Positions 1 through 11,777 are shown, counted from the first letter of the stretch. The stretch: DNA of 64,000 bases from Linnemannia hyalina (GCA_019671135.1 JAHRHY010000003.1:1550001-1614000), one strand, 5' to 3'. Numbers and translations are program-made. Notes: a model not told the origin generated them from the letters alone.

Positions 1-2
1 GT

Positions 3-1058
3 GACAAGGGCAAGTACTTTGCCATCTTCTGGGCCATCTTCAACTGTGGTGGTGTCATTGGTAACGTCATTCCCTTGATCCTCCAATGGAACGACGCCGA
101 CGCCGGTGGTGCTAGCACAGGTGCCTATGGAACCTACATGGTCGTCATGGTCATTGGTGCCCTTCTCTCCCTCCTCTTGTTGCCTACCTCCAAGGTCTTC
201 CGTAGGGATGGCACCAACGTTGTCCGTGTCCGCTACTCGAGCCCCACCTCCGAGTTGATCTCGGTCTTCAAGCTCTTCTTGGACTGGCGCATGTTGTGCC
301 TGATCCCCATGTTCTTCACCTCCAACTGGATCTACACCTACCAGTTCAACGCCGTCAACGCCTTCAACTTCACCATCCGTACGCGTGCCATGAACTCGAT
401 GTTCTACTGGTTGGCTCAGATTTTCGCCTCCATTGCCTATGGTCAGTTCTTGGACAAGCGCGAGTGGTCCCGCCCCAAGCGTGCCCGTTACGGTCTTATC
501 CTCTTGACCATTTTGCTTGGCGGTACCTGGGCTGGAGGATTCTTCTTCCAGCGCACGTTTGGTCCCCGCAACGACAACGCCGTCCCAGACCCATTGAACC
601 CTGGCAGCTTGATCAAGAACCCCGCCGATTTTCACCATATCGATCTGGTCACCAACACCAAGGACTTCATCGGCCCCTTTTTCCTCTACCTCGCCTACGG
701 AGTCACCGATGCCATGTACCAGGGGTTCTCTTACTGGTTGATGGGAGCCTTGACCAACGACACCAACCAGGCTGCCCGCTTCGCTGGTTTCTACAAGTTT
801 GTCCAGAACTTGGGAGGTGTTCTTGCCCCTGTCGTCCAGACCTCGATCATCGGTAACGGACCCTCTGCTGGATACAATGCCGTCAATGCCCAGACCCGTG
901 GTATGGGTGAGTTCCTTGTCTGTGTTGTTCTGATCGGTCTCGGTGTCCTTGGCGCCGTCCCTGTTGCCTTCAGGGCCGTCCAGGAACACACCATCGAGGA
1001 GGGTGACGACATAATCGAGCTCGGCGACAAGCAGGAGCTCTACGACGGCAAGAACTAA
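3..1058 (+). CDS. UNC93-like (DUF895) multi-spanning membrane protein, 5'-truncated
   Basis: The reading frame is already open at base 3, so the gene starts left of the window; 351 residues remain, ending at TAA 1056-1058 with no intron visible. The visible part opens inside a transmembrane segment (FAIFWAIFNCGGVIGNVIPL). It continues with several more hydrophobic spans, an amphipathic loop rich in N and D, and an acidic cytosolic tail (EEGDDIIELGDKQ). The 'IFWxIFNxGGVIG' pattern and the helix layout match fungal UNC93-like/DUF895 proteins, a branch of the major facilitator superfamily whose substrates are mostly unknown. The function of this member is not established. Codon use is strongly C-ending, which suggests a well-expressed gene. 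Confident on family, not on substrate. Confidence 0.8.
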   Translation, partial: DKGKYFAIFWAIFNCGGVIGNVIPLILQWNDADAGGASTGAYGTYMVVMVIGALLSLLLLPTSKVFRRDGTNVVRVRYSSPTSELISVFKLFLDWRMLCLIPMFFTSNWIYTYQFNAVNAFNFTIRTRAMNSMFYWLAQIFASIAYGQFLDKREWSRPKRARYGLILLTILLGGTWAGGFFFQRTFGPRNDNAVPDPLNPGSLIKNPADFHHIDLVTNTKDFIGPFFLYLAYGVTDAMYQGFSYWLMGALTNDTNQAARFAGFYKFVQNLGGVLAPVVQTSIIGNGPSAGYNAVNAQTRGMGEFLVCVVLIGLGVLGAVPVAFRAVQEHTIEEGDDIIELGDKQELYDGKN

Positions 1059-1857
1059 AATAATAATATTATGTTCAGCTTTCATACCTCCTTCATTCTC
1101 ACCTTTTTTGTACATTTTGTTGTTGCACCTTTCCTACTTCTTCAGTTCTTACCCTAATGTCATACCACCTCACTTCATCCACATCCATCCACTTCTCCAT
1201 TTTTTTTTCTTTTTTTCGTCGAGCACAAAATAAACCATACCTTGTACAGATTGCCCATGCTTTTTCGGTCTTCGCACGCAACCTGCATGTTATGACGTGA
1301 GCTTTATTCATGTAATGGCTTCTGATGCAAATGGAGGGAAAGCGGGCTGTGTTGCATAGAAGGCGTCGATGGAAGAAAATGATTACCCAGGTCCTTTTGC
1401 TTACATCCAAGCGCAGGCATGATGCCCAATGAAAGCCCATTTTTAGCCAATGTAGTAAAAATCAGCGCAACGGCACACTTGTACGAAGAAGGAATAAAAA
1501 AGAAGAGGCACAAGTCGACAGAAATGATCAAATTATCGCTGTTGCTAAAAATACCTTTCGGACAAAAGAAACTCTCATTTATGTTGTCCACCTGGACAAA
1601 CCTGCACTGACGAGGCGTGGCAAGGCAAGGTGATGCTTCCTTTTTTTCGCATCATCGTAGAATGAACGGATATGTTTACCAATCAGCCTTGCTTGGCAAA
1701 CATAGACACGCACAACAAGGGGGAAAAAAAAAGCACATAAAAGCCATTTCGCGATTTTTCTCTTTTTCAACTTTTATTTTCACCTTTCACTTTTCATACT
1801 CAACACTCACTCACAACTCACCCCCCCATTTTTTTTCTCACAAACACATATACAGAA
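1059..1857. other. Intergenic: UNC93-like 3' flank and WW-gene promoter
   Basis: No supportable gene. The 5' part is T-rich 3'-flanking sequence. The last about 120 bases are CT-rich with C7 and T8 runs just before the ATG at 1858, as in many promoters of this window. Confidence 0.5.
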
Positions 1858-3169
1858 ATGAACGGAGCTCCATCAACACTCCCACAAGGCTGGTAACTAC
1901 CACCCCTTCACCCTTCAACGTTCATTCATACTCTCACAACCCATAAGCTTTATATCACATACTCACCTCACACACTCTTTCTCCAAACAATTATCACCCT
2001 TATTAGGATATCCCAATTCGATCCCAGGACTCAACGCCTTTTCTACATCTACCAACCCACAGGACAAGTCACTTGGGCCCACCCCCTCGGCCAGGCCGCA
2101 GACCAACAAGAAAATGCTCGGTACTCTCAACTCCAACAACAACAGTACCAGCGCCCTCCACCCTACATGCCCACTGCCTCACCTGCACCAGTGCCGATGT
2201 CGGGCGGTTATAGTCCGTATCCTTATCCAGCAGCACAAGCGGCACCGATTATTGTGCAGCAGCAGGCACCCGTGCCGCAGAAGCATCATGGGCTCGGGAC
2301 GGGGGCTAGTCTTGCAGTGGGAGCCGTTGCAGGTAAAGAGACAATGTCGTTGAAGTAGAGTGAGGTTGAGTGAAGTGGGGGGGGGGGGTTGTGTTGGGGT
2401 AGATGAACGAGTCGGTGGGATTAACTTTCGGCCCGCTGGTGAAACGACAGCGGACAATGCCAGGACAAAAAGGACAAAAAGGGAAATCATACAGAGCATG
2501 GACAATGGCTCACGAATTGAGCCGGATAGCAATCGATACAAAAAAGGACTAGAACTCTGTGGGCTCGAAAGGAAAACAAAGATGTTGCTCCCTTTTGGAA
2601 AAAAAAAATGGCCTTTCCTTTTTTTTCTTTCACTTTTTTCTTTGTTGGTCTTTTGTTTGCTTGGTGTAACCCCTACCTTTTTTTGCTCATGTCCTCATGA
2701 TTTGGATTGCCATTTTCTTGAGCAATGACCCCTCTCTACTGTCCTAGATCACATCTACTGCTTCCACCTGTCTCATCCCATTTACTCACATACCCCTCTC
2801 TCCTTCCATCGACTCTCAATAGGCGGTGCAGTAGGTCTAGCAGCAGGATCACTCCTAAGCGGCGGAATGCACCACAACTACGGTGGCTACGGATATGGAG
2901 GGGGCCCAGGCGGATATTATGGAGGCGATATCACCCCCGTTTACGGTGTCGGTGGAGGTGGCGATGTTACGATTATCGAGAACAATAACTATGGAGGTTA
3001 TGGCGGTGGTAACGATGTCACCATCATTGAGAATAACAATTATGGAGGATATGGCGGAGGAAACGACGTGACGATCATTGAAAACAACAACTACGGTGGG
3101 GGCAATGATGTGACAATCATTGAGAATAATGATTTTGGAGGTGGGGACTTTGGTGGTGGCGATTGGTAA
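1858..3169 (+). CDS. WW-domain protein with glycine zipper and DVTIIENN repeats
   Basis: Three exons, 1858-1892, 2007-2332 and 2823-3169, give 235 residues. Exon 1 ends inside the first WW tryptophan codon (LPQG-W12). Exon 2 continues with a proline/tyrosine-binding WW fold: aromatic FYIY at 24-27, TGQVTW35 and the closing AHPL. A Q/P-rich linker follows, then an alanine/glycine hydrophobic stretch (AVAGGAVGLAAGSLLSGG) resembling a glycine zipper, which intron 2 interrupts. The C-terminal third is four near-identical units built around DVTIIENNNYGG with glycine spacers. WW domains bind PPxY or similar ligands, often in ubiquitin-ligase adaptor or scaffold proteins. The zipper suggests membrane or self association, which is inference. 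No named orthologue is claimed. Intron 2 (2333-2822) contains a G11 run. Confidence 0.78.
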
Positions 3170-3637
3170 CTGGTAAAGGGTTTGCCATTGAACAAAAGTT
3201 GATTTACATACAAAAAAACAACGATGACAATGTCGCTGGCCCACAAGCACTCCTACCACATGCTTTCTTGCTCTCCACACTCAGTAAATATACCTCCTCC
3301 TGTAATACTAGCATTAAAAATGAGCTCGTCCGCCTTCACAGCATTCAAAAATGAAAGTGGAGAGAAGCTTGATAGGGAAAAAGAAGATCATCAGGATATG
3401 TCATGATTTTTTATTTTCATCAAAGTTGACGGTAAAAGCACTTTTGAGAAGGAAGTAGATAGGCGAGGTTATTTGCAAAAAGCGAGGCAAAGGGGTATGC
3501 GAAAGAAGAAGAAAGTATTGATACAAAGGGTTGGTACACAAAAGCAAAAGAGTTACAGAAAGAAATTACAAAGGATAGAAGTGAAAGCAGAAAAGTAAAA
3601 AAGAAATGGTGTTGCCACCAAATTGAAGGGGAAAAGC
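3170..3637. other. Convergent 3' flanks of WW gene and CSL gene
   Basis: A/T-rich spacer between two convergent genes. No coding potential or recognisable RNA gene seen. Confidence 0.45.
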
Positions 3638-6249
3638 TTAGGCCATGCTGACGGTCCAACGCTCACTATCGTCGGGACAGGTAAAGACGACCTTGGCACG
3701 GGAGTTGTAGGTAATACCATCAGTCTGACGGACAAAGAGCAGAGGCAACGAGATCGACTTTTCCTCAGGTGAGACGCCCATCTGGTTGCCCTGTGGCAGA
3801 TCAACCAATAGTGTCGTCTGGTCAACATGAGCACCACCGCTGCCGCCTTCGACAGTAGAACACTCGTTCAGAGTGGTCCTGCGAATAATTTGGGTCTTGA
3901 GGGGTCCTCGGGATCCGAGCCAGACATCCATGGGCGCCTGGTCTTGCTGTTTTGCTCCGGCCGGCGCGTGAAAGTTAGATACCACCAACTCGAGCGTGTG
4001 TGAGGCCGCGTTATAGACGGGGTTCTTCATCAGGGTAGGGAACGGGGTAATAGGATAAGGAGTCTCGTTCTCCGAGGCAGTAGGAAGCGACTCGAAGTAG
4101 GTGTACTCGAACTTGGCTGTAGCATTTGACAAAATGAGAAAGAAGAGGCCATGGTTAGCAAAGCCGCATTAATTACATTTGCCATTAACTTCGACGACAG
4201 AGAAGAGCAGAGAGGAGTCAAGGACTTACAGATGCCAACGATGGTCCAGCACAAAAAGTCGTCGCCACCAGGCTTCAAAAAGTCGGGGTTACCGCCAATC
4301 ATTGTCGAGGCCTGGTAGTTCAAGAGGGTCTTGGTTGTGGTCGAGTGGTCCATGTACCGGCCAACCTGATGGTCATTGCCCACAGCGCTCAGGTACACAT
4401 GCTCACCATCTTCGTTGCGCTCGGTCGACATCAGGGCAACCTTCTGCATCTGGCAGATGGGACCAGTGGCGTTCTGCTGGATACGGCCGTTCTCGACCTT
4501 GCAGACAATCAGGCGGTCAGTCTGGATTCCCGTCTCGGTCTCGGTCAAGATGATCTCTGCACCGTAGGTAATGGGCGAAGATGACTGAACAGGAGACTGA
4601 CGGTGATGAGACTTGAGCGAACCGATGCGTCCGAGACCACAGGGGCCGTTAGCGACGATGGTGATCGAGAAAGCAGACCAGGTCGAGTTCTTGGCACAGA
4701 ACTCGCCGTCCTGGACAGACATGTACTTTGTGCGGACGGTCTGGGAGTTGATGCGGTTGAAGAGCGAGACCAGGGAGCCGGCGAGGATGCAGGAGGAGAC
4801 GTTGCGGGCCTTGGCGGTCTTCTTGGAGGGCTTGGAGATGATGGCGATGGGAGCACTGTCAAAGACGGCATAGGGAGCGGGAAGGTCGGCAACATTGACG
4901 ACACCTTCCTCGGCATCGGGACCAGCCGCAGCAGCGACGAAGCCGTTGGGCAAACAGGCGCGGTCGTAGACTTGCAGCTTCAATTGAAAAGATTTCGCTT
5001 TGGCAGTGCCAGTCACGTACAGATAACGGAAGGTGCCCGTGCGATCATCCTCCAGCGTCGATCGTTGGCCCAACGCGCTGTTGTTGTCGCCCGTCTCGCA
5101 AATCACTGACATCGTCACCTGGGGACGACTGCTCAGCGCCGAGTTAGATCCATCGTGAGGGGCCTGAATGTTGACAATAGGAGGAGGGCAAAGGAACCGC
5201 TTCTCAGATCCATACGATTTTTGAGCGACAGAGGCGTGCAGGCAGCTGATGGTCGTCATCTGGTAACGCGTCGAAGGATCCTTAGATTCAAAGACCTGAC
5301 GAGACAGAACAGTTCCACACTGGGTATCAGTGCTTGCAGACGAGGGCATTGAAGAGAGCTTGGGGGAGAGCGACCCAGGGCGGCCAGAGACGTGGGCTTG
5401 GATTGACCGACGGATCTTTGCATTCCGCTCTTCCTCAAAGTTGGCGCTGCTGAGGTTGGACCACTTGCGCTTGTTGATGTCGATGGTCGAGAAGGTGGGT
5501 GAGGTCGACTTAGCCTTGACCTTGGGCGAGCGTTGTTGTTGCTGCTGCTTTTGTTGTTGGGGGGCAGCGGGCATGGCAGGTACGCGGCTGTTCTCAAAGG
5601 GGGTATCGTCAAGGAGATTGCTGATGGACATGCGCGCCTTGTTGTTGGTGGCGCTGCCGAGCTGAGGTGATTGAGGTGCAGGCGATACGCTGTGGAAAGT
5701 GCTGGCGGAGGAAGGAGAGGGAGAGCGAGAGGAGGAGGAAGATGCGGATGAGGAGTGGACTTCGATCGCGTTCAGGAGAGACTCCATACTAGTGCCCATG
5801 TACTCTGGCCCTTGTCTAGCTCCGGTCTCTCTGGAAGTGAATTTCTGCTCAATCTGAGCAACAAAGGGTGCTGTAGATTTGGATTGTTGCTGTTCAGAGG
5901 AGGGAGGATTTGAGCCGGGGTACTTTTGGTACCGGCTATCATAGGACTGGTACCCTGGCTGCTGCTGCTGGTGAGAGCGCGATTGTGAATTGAGCTGCTG
6001 TTGTTGCGATGGTTGGGTTGGATTTGAGCGGGAGAGAGGGTGTGTGAGAGTAGAGGTTGGGTCCATGTGGTGATGATGTGCTGAGGAAGGATGGTTGAGG
6101 AGGTGGTGAGGCTCGTCCATAGGATAGAGGGCAGCGAGGGAAGGGAGTGGGAGGATGGTGAGGCGGGCTTCAGGGTGGTGACGACTGGCAGTTGCCGAGT
6201 CGATGGACTTGGCATATGCCTGTGCGGCGGAAGGGAAAGGAGGTTTCAT
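3638..6249 (-). CDS. CSL-family (RBP-J/Su(H)/LAG-1) transcription factor
   Basis: Two exons, 6249-4230 and 4116-3638, give 832 residues; the junction restores GIS-KFEYTYFESL. Residues 1 to about 330 are low complexity (S, P, Q, H). From L337 comes the CSL DNA-binding signature (LHASVAQKSYGSEKRFLCPP), in the Rel-like N-terminal domain. The beta-trefoil domain follows (KYMSVQDGEFCAKNSTWSAF near 510 and TGPICQMQKVALMS near 598). The C-terminal IPT/Ig-like domain spans roughly residues 685 to the end (PMDVWLGSRGPLKTQI). CSL proteins bind GTG(G/A)GAA-type DNA. Animals use them as Notch effectors, whereas fungi have CSL (such as fission yeast Cbf11/Cbf12) without Notch. The start is the first ATG in a frame otherwise open into the pyrimidine-rich 5' leader. 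The gene is probably nuclear and regulatory; its targets are unknown. Confidence 0.93.
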
Positions 6250-8203
6250 GGTTGTATGTGAGTTATGAGGTGGTTGTAAAGGTTGGAAGAGAGGGTTGAA
6301 GTGAAGGAGGTGAATGAGGAAAGGGAAGGAAGGAAGAAGGAATGAGATGGAGAGAGTGAAGGAGAGAAGGAATGTGATAAGGGTTGGTTGGTCAGTGGGT
6401 GGTGGTGTGAGAAAGAAAGAAGAAGCAAAGAAGAAGAGGAAGAAGGAAGAAGAAAGAAGAAGAGTGTGAGAGAGTTGAAGAAAGCGGAAGGTGGAAAAAA
6501 ATGTCAAAAGATAGATAAAAGAAAAAAAAAGCGAGTCGTTGTCGGATGCGAAATTGTATTTCTGGCAACCCCGGACTCGGATTCGCCATCGACCATCGAG
6601 TGGTGGACAAGGCACGGATAAGAAAGCGAGAGAAAAGGGGGGAGGACACACGAACAGCTCGACATTTCATCCGCATGTGCCAATTCAAACAGAATACCAT
6701 ACTCTATTTTATTCAAAGATAAGCAACATCCATCGCCCTCTTTACCCCAATTCACCATCACACAAACAAGACACAACGCTCATCTCACGCGCATTAATAT
6801 TCGCATCGATAGCAAGTAGGCAAGCACTCCATCCCTACTACCCCAACTGGCCCCTCTCCCACACTTCATCATCATTGCTCCTTTTTCCCTCGCTTATTGC
6901 GTAGATGTCGCAGTTCTCACGCAAAAGCCTGCATATCTTCTCTCCCTTTTTCCTTCCCTCCTCCACGTCTGATGTCCCCCGGGCATGCTCTTTTGCCAAG
7001 CAAGGTGTAACTTTCCACACAAAATAAACCACTCACATCAATCACAAATTTAAAAAAAATGTTCGTGAAAGAGCGAGCGAGCGAGCGAGCGAGACATGTA
7101 CTCTGATAACAAGAAGCGAATTGAGCAAGCGTGAGAAAGCAAAACACTTTGGGCAAATCCCCGCGAAACATACACTCGCACAACAGCAACAAACATCGCA
7201 CCTTCATTCGTAATCCCAATGTAGCCAAAGAAAAACTAAGTGAACAACAACAACTCCAACTACAACTACCACCACCAAATCTCCGGTGGTGTCCGATAAA
7301 TGAAAAGAGAAAAGAGCAACCGACCTACGATTGCTTTCTCAGCCCGAATGATCTTTCGATCTCGGAGAAGAGAGGATGAAAAAGCCAAGAGTAGTTGTGA
7401 CAAACCAAGCAAAACAAAATTCTATCCACTAAGTAGCTGTGGGAAACGGACAAATAGCTTCGCGATGGAGGAGTAAAAGTGAGGGGTATGACCAAGCGAC
7501 GACTGCTCATCTCTCTCTACCCTTTGCTGTCTCCTTTCTATACCCTCTCTTGCCTTGTCCACCACCCGGATCTCCCCTTTGTCTGTCCCCTTTTGCTCCG
7601 TTATTTCTGGTTGATGCGATAAAAAAAATAGAAAAAATGAACATGTGAAATCAACCATTTTTTTTTTCCTGCTTGAACCAATGATCCTCGACTCCCTTCA
7701 AGGTCACTCGCATCACCACTCTCTCCCACTTTTTCTCACAACACGACGCAGAGGGAAAAGCCATTGGCGACACAAAAAAAATCCCACGCACGACGATAGC
7801 CAGCAATGGCCGTTTTGGGGGGAGGAGTAAGAAAAAGAGCAGAGGCAATCAATCGGAAACCCATCTGGAAATGAGAAAAAGAGAGGCCGATGATGTTTTG
7901 TCCAAATCTAGCAGGTTCCCACGAACTACCCTTTTTTCAACAGAAGACTCCGCTTCTCCGCAAAATTATCCCATCAGACGACGCATACTTTAGTGACTGC
8001 GACTGATGAGATTATCAAAATCAGTGATGGATTGATCTGAGCGTCGACTCGCTTCGCCTTGCAACTACAACATAACTCTAATCCATCATCATATCAGGTG
8101 ACCAGAGTGTGGGAAAGTAAACCGCGTGGCATTCCTTCTGGCAAGCCACAATAAGATACGCTATGATCCCCAAAAATAATGTTTATGGTTGAAGCTGATG
8201 CTG
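6250..8203. other. Intergenic: CSL 5' leader/promoter and orphan-gene 3' flank
   Basis: About 2 kb with only short, compositionally random ORFs. The first 400 bases are purine-rich on the + strand (CSL leader). A GAGC microsatellite lies at 7071-7093. No gene or RNA recognised. Confidence 0.45.
7071..7093 (+). repeat. (GAGC)n microsatellite
   Basis: Nearly six tandem GAGC units in the CSL upstream region. Confidence 0.9.
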
Positions 8204-10720
8204 TCACAAGAGGGTGGGTGAAGGGAAAACTAGGAAAGAATTCTTGAGGGCCTCTTCTTCTTCCTTCCGTTTCCGCCCCATCTCCCTCTCCCTCTCCGCC
8301 GCAACTGCCGCCTCTGTTCGAAACGCGCTGGGGGGAATGTAATACGACATCGGAAGCAGGGTCGCACTAATCGCCGGTACTGGTACAATGGATTTGTTGT
8401 TGTTGTTGCTGTAGTTGATATCGAGGGGGTGGATCAAATCTGACCCATGGACAGACGCCGAGCGGGAAGAAGTGGACGACGACGACGAACTGGTCGAGGC
8501 CAAGGGTGAGACCCCCTCTAACCGGAGTGACCTGCTCTCTCCACTCGCCCCACCTGTCGTCGCCGTTGCTGCTACCGCTTCTGCTGCCCCCGCAACCGCA
8601 GCAGAACTCCTTCGGCGCTGTCGCTGCCGGTTGAGTCGCATATTCCGCCTTGTGTAATAGTCCTCTTGCACCTCCTGTGGCGTCAACACATTCATGTTGG
8701 CAGTGGCCAGCGATATATTGTGTGTCGTCATGATGGCGCTCTTGTCGAGAAGAGGTGGTGGAGAAGGTGTCGGTGAGCATTCTCGAACCATGTAGATATG
8801 ATTCCCCTCATTCCTTCGTATACCCATCGACTGTGGGAAGACTCTGGTCCCTGTAGTTACACCCTTGTTGTTGTCCATGGTCCATTGGTTTGACTGGATA
8901 ATCATCACATTCTGGTGTGGGTGCTGCTCGCCTGGTGCGGATTCGTTGGCCAGGTTGTGGTGAGAAGGATTGAAATAGATGGGGCCCTGAGACGCTGGCA
9001 TGCCTTGTTCGTCAGTTGTCGAAGAGGGAGGCGAGGCTGATGATGACAGGGTGGACGGGTTTGAACCACAGGAGGACGAGTTCAAGAGGGATGGTAGTCT
9101 AGGATTCGAAGTCTCAGTTGGTAGTTCGGGGCTCCCTTTCAACCCTTCTCGGTGTCGGCGCAAGATATCAATGTCACGGTGGAAACTAGAAAGGTCTTGG
9201 CCCGCAGAGGGCTGTTCTGTCGTTCGTTGGCCAGTGGTGTTGGACTGCAAAGGCGACGATCCTCCATGGGCAAGAATCGTTGGTCCAGGAAAGCCGGTGG
9301 CCGTCGATTGTGATGGAGAGGAGTGGGAAGAAATACAGGTGATAGTGGTCGAGGATGAGTGTGAGCAGGAAGGGGACACAGCATTCGACGCAGAAGAAGA
9401 GCGTCCTCTCGTGAAAGCAGTCAACGCCGGCTCTGTGTTCAAGTCCTGTAGGTAGTTGTCGTCAAACTTGGGCATCACCAGCTCCATATCCGACGCCATT
9501 CCAAGGATCGTGTTCATGTCGGCATCCAAGCTGTTCTCCAAATCAATCTCCAAGTCTGCTCGATCCAGTGTCTTATTATCCATACCATCCTTCAACCATT
9601 GGTCCACTCGTGCTTTACTATTCGTGGGAGACTCATCCGCTGTTGTTGGTGCCTTGGAGGATTCGTCTGCAGCCATCTCCTCGTCCGATAGCCCATCAAC
9701 ATCCACAAACTCAGATGAATCTCGATGTCCTCGCTTGGGTGGCACCGGTGGGATTGTGGGAGACTTGGTTGTCATCGCAGTCGTATCTCTGTCCCTATTA
9801 TTTTCGTCCCCATCCAATTCAATGTCGTCGCCAGAGTCGATCGAATCGAGGTCAGCATAGCTCTTGTTATTGATTATTTCTCCCTCCAGCTGTTCTCCTC
9901 GAGGATTTGAGAGATGCGAAATGGATCCAACTCCATGAAGCAACGACCTTGGGTTGGTGGAACCAAGAGTTGTCGAAGGGTAGGATGGTTGTTCAGGAAT
10001 GGACGACACGGTCTTCCAGGGCAGAAAAATGTCGTCTCCCTCCCACTCCTCTGCAGGGTTCTGCATTGTATAGTCGGTTCCAAAGCCGCCAGAGGTCAAA
10101 AGAGGTGATTGTTCCTTCCTAGCCTTCCTAAAGGCACCTCTTAGAAGACGAGGTGTCCGGAAAGATTGGTGTTGATATGGTGCCGCCAGCGAGATGGATT
10201 GACGAGCCCGCAGTCGTGGACCGCTGATAGAAGGCCCTACTGAGTAATCAAACTCAACTAGACCGGTGTGTGAATGTCGACGGGCGCGGCTGTAGTTGGG
10301 GTTGTTACCGCCGTAAGGATGTAGAGTACGTTGGTCTGGTTGGCTGGGCTGTCTCCTTGATCGACTGTCGTCCATGTGATCCTGCGAGCGATAGACGTTC
10401 GATTGTTGAGAGGGTTGTTGGAAGCCGTTAAAAGGGTCGTCAGGTCTAGAGGGCTGAAGAATGCCGAGATGGTCTCTCGAGTGTTTGGGTTGCGTAAAGA
10501 ATGCTGCCGGGTTGAAGAGCGGGGTGTGTGGAAAGTTGCCAGCGATGATTTCTAAGGTGTCGTTGGTTCCCAGAGTAGTGGTAATGGCTGTGTCAGGAAC
10601 AATGACATTGGAGCTGATGTCGGTATCGGAGGATAGGAGGACGAGGACTCTGCTGGGAGGTGCCGCATCCTTCCCGACACCCTCTTCGTCTGTCTTGTGC
10701 GAAGGTACAAGCAGAAGCAT
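8204..10720 (-). CDS. Orphan 838-residue, largely disordered protein
   Basis: A single open exon of 838 codons. I recognise no domain. An in-frame TAG lies two codons before ATG 10720, so the start is sound. A 5'-UTR intron (donor near 10843, acceptor just before the ATG) is possible. The protein is rich in S, T, P, N and Q. It has one more conserved-looking arginine-rich patch (SGPRLRARQSISL and RGAFRKARKEQSPLL), an acidic block (DSGDDIELDGDENNRDRD), a PPVPPKR motif and an acidic/hydrophobic segment (NTILGMASDMELVMPKF) that resembles a transactivation or short docking helix. A function in regulation or scaffolding is possible but is only inference. Codon use and the long undisturbed frame support a real gene. 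Confidence 0.65.
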   Translation of the reverse strand: MLLLVPSHKTDEEGVGKDAAPPSRVLVLLSSDTDISSNVIVPDTAITTTLGTNDTLEIIAGNFPHTPLFNPAAFFTQPKHSRDHLGILQPSRPDDPFNGFQQPSQQSNVYRSQDHMDDSRSRRQPSQPDQRTLHPYGGNNPNYSRARRHSHTGLVEFDYSVGPSISGPRLRARQSISLAAPYQHQSFRTPRLLRGAFRKARKEQSPLLTSGGFGTDYTMQNPAEEWEGDDIFLPWKTVSSIPEQPSYPSTTLGSTNPRSLLHGVGSISHLSNPRGEQLEGEIINNKSYADLDSIDSGDDIELDGDENNRDRDTTAMTTKSPTIPPVPPKRGHRDSSEFVDVDGLSDEEMAADESSKAPTTADESPTNSKARVDQWLKDGMDNKTLDRADLEIDLENSLDADMNTILGMASDMELVMPKFDDNYLQDLNTEPALTAFTRGRSSSASNAVSPSCSHSSSTTITCISSHSSPSQSTATGFPGPTILAHGGSSPLQSNTTGQRTTEQPSAGQDLSSFHRDIDILRRHREGLKGSPELPTETSNPRLPSLLNSSSCGSNPSTLSSSASPPSSTTDEQGMPASQGPIYFNPSHHNLANESAPGEQHPHQNVMIIQSNQWTMDNNKGVTTGTRVFPQSMGIRRNEGNHIYMVRECSPTPSPPPLLDKSAIMTTHNISLATANMNVLTPQEVQEDYYTRRNMRLNRQRQRRRSSAAVAGAAEAVAATATTGGASGESRSLRLEGVSPLASTSSSSSSTSSRSASVHGSDLIHPLDINYSNNNNKSIVPVPAISATLLPMSYYIPPSAFRTEAAVAAEREREMGRKRKEEEEALKNSFLVFPSPTLL

Positions 10721-11174
10721 TCTCTAACAGTTGTCGTGAACGACTAATGGTATGTAAATAATGGTAATATATGTCAATGCAACTGTTTGTTGTTTGTGTT
10801 GCAGCTGCAGCTTCATTGTGCGCGAGCATTGAAGTAAGAACTTACTCGGACGATATGTGCAGGCTATTCAGACACTAGGTGAGGTTGAGTTGGATCGTAT
10901 TACTGAAAGGTGGTCGTAATAGGGCGGTGAGAGTGATGAGTTTGTGAATGTCGTCAGGAGGTTGGTGGGTCCGAATGAGGGTGAATGAAGCTCAAGTGAG
11001 AGAAAAGAGGGTTGCTAGTTTTGGAATGAGAGGTATGACGAAGGAGTGAGCAAGAAAGAGGAAGAGGGGTAGTTCTATGTTGAGTTAAAAGGCGAGCATG
11101 GGCGCTAAGGTTGAATACAGAAGAAGGAACAAATAAAGACAAAGAGAATGACACGGGGAGAGAGTGAGTGAGTG

Positions 11175-11205
<31 letters not shown>

Positions 11206-11777
11206 TCGATGGCAACTAGGGAAGTAGGAAGGGGTGTATGGGAAGAAGGTTGGGTACTGCTGCTTGCATTGGGCGAAGAGAGGGAGCGCACCTCAAGTGT
11301 TAGTGTGTATATCTGAAAAGAAGTTGGATTGCGATTTCGACCGTTGTCTTTTCACCCTCTCACACTCAAGTGTTACCTTCAATTTGGATCGGTAAATGAA
11401 CAGCAAACGTCTGAGGGCAAGGTGTGTGTAAAGAGAAGGAGGGAGGAAGTGAAGGAATGGTGGAGCAAAGAGAAGGAGAAGTGGGAAAGTATGGACGCAT
11501 ACGTGAAGGCGTGAAGTTCAAGAAGAGAAGTACTGTACACGAGGAGTATCATGAATCAATGCAGCTGCATCGATTGGCTGGTCTGCCTCGCGTTGCGACA
11601 CGCTCCGGCACTGGCGCCTGTCTCAGACGAAAGATGATGACCTTCGACTGCACATACGACTCCATTCTACCTCCACGTGAGAACTTCCACCTCAAAGTGT
11701 TTTCATGTGAAGGAAAAATTTGGTTCGCGACAAAGCACATCTTTTATTTTCACGCCACCACTACCAAGTTGACAACC
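10721..11777. other. Divergent promoter region between orphan gene and ELP6
   Basis: Shared upstream region of two divergent genes. It holds a GAGT/GA-rich microsatellite (about 11161-11205). The ORF running into Elp6 exon 1 has no family match before ATG 11778. No other feature recognised. Confidence 0.45.
11161..11205 (+). repeat. (GAGT)n/(GA)n microsatellite
   Basis: AGAGTGAGTGAGTGAGCGAG followed by uninterrupted GA dinucleotides, in the divergent promoter. Confidence 0.85.
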
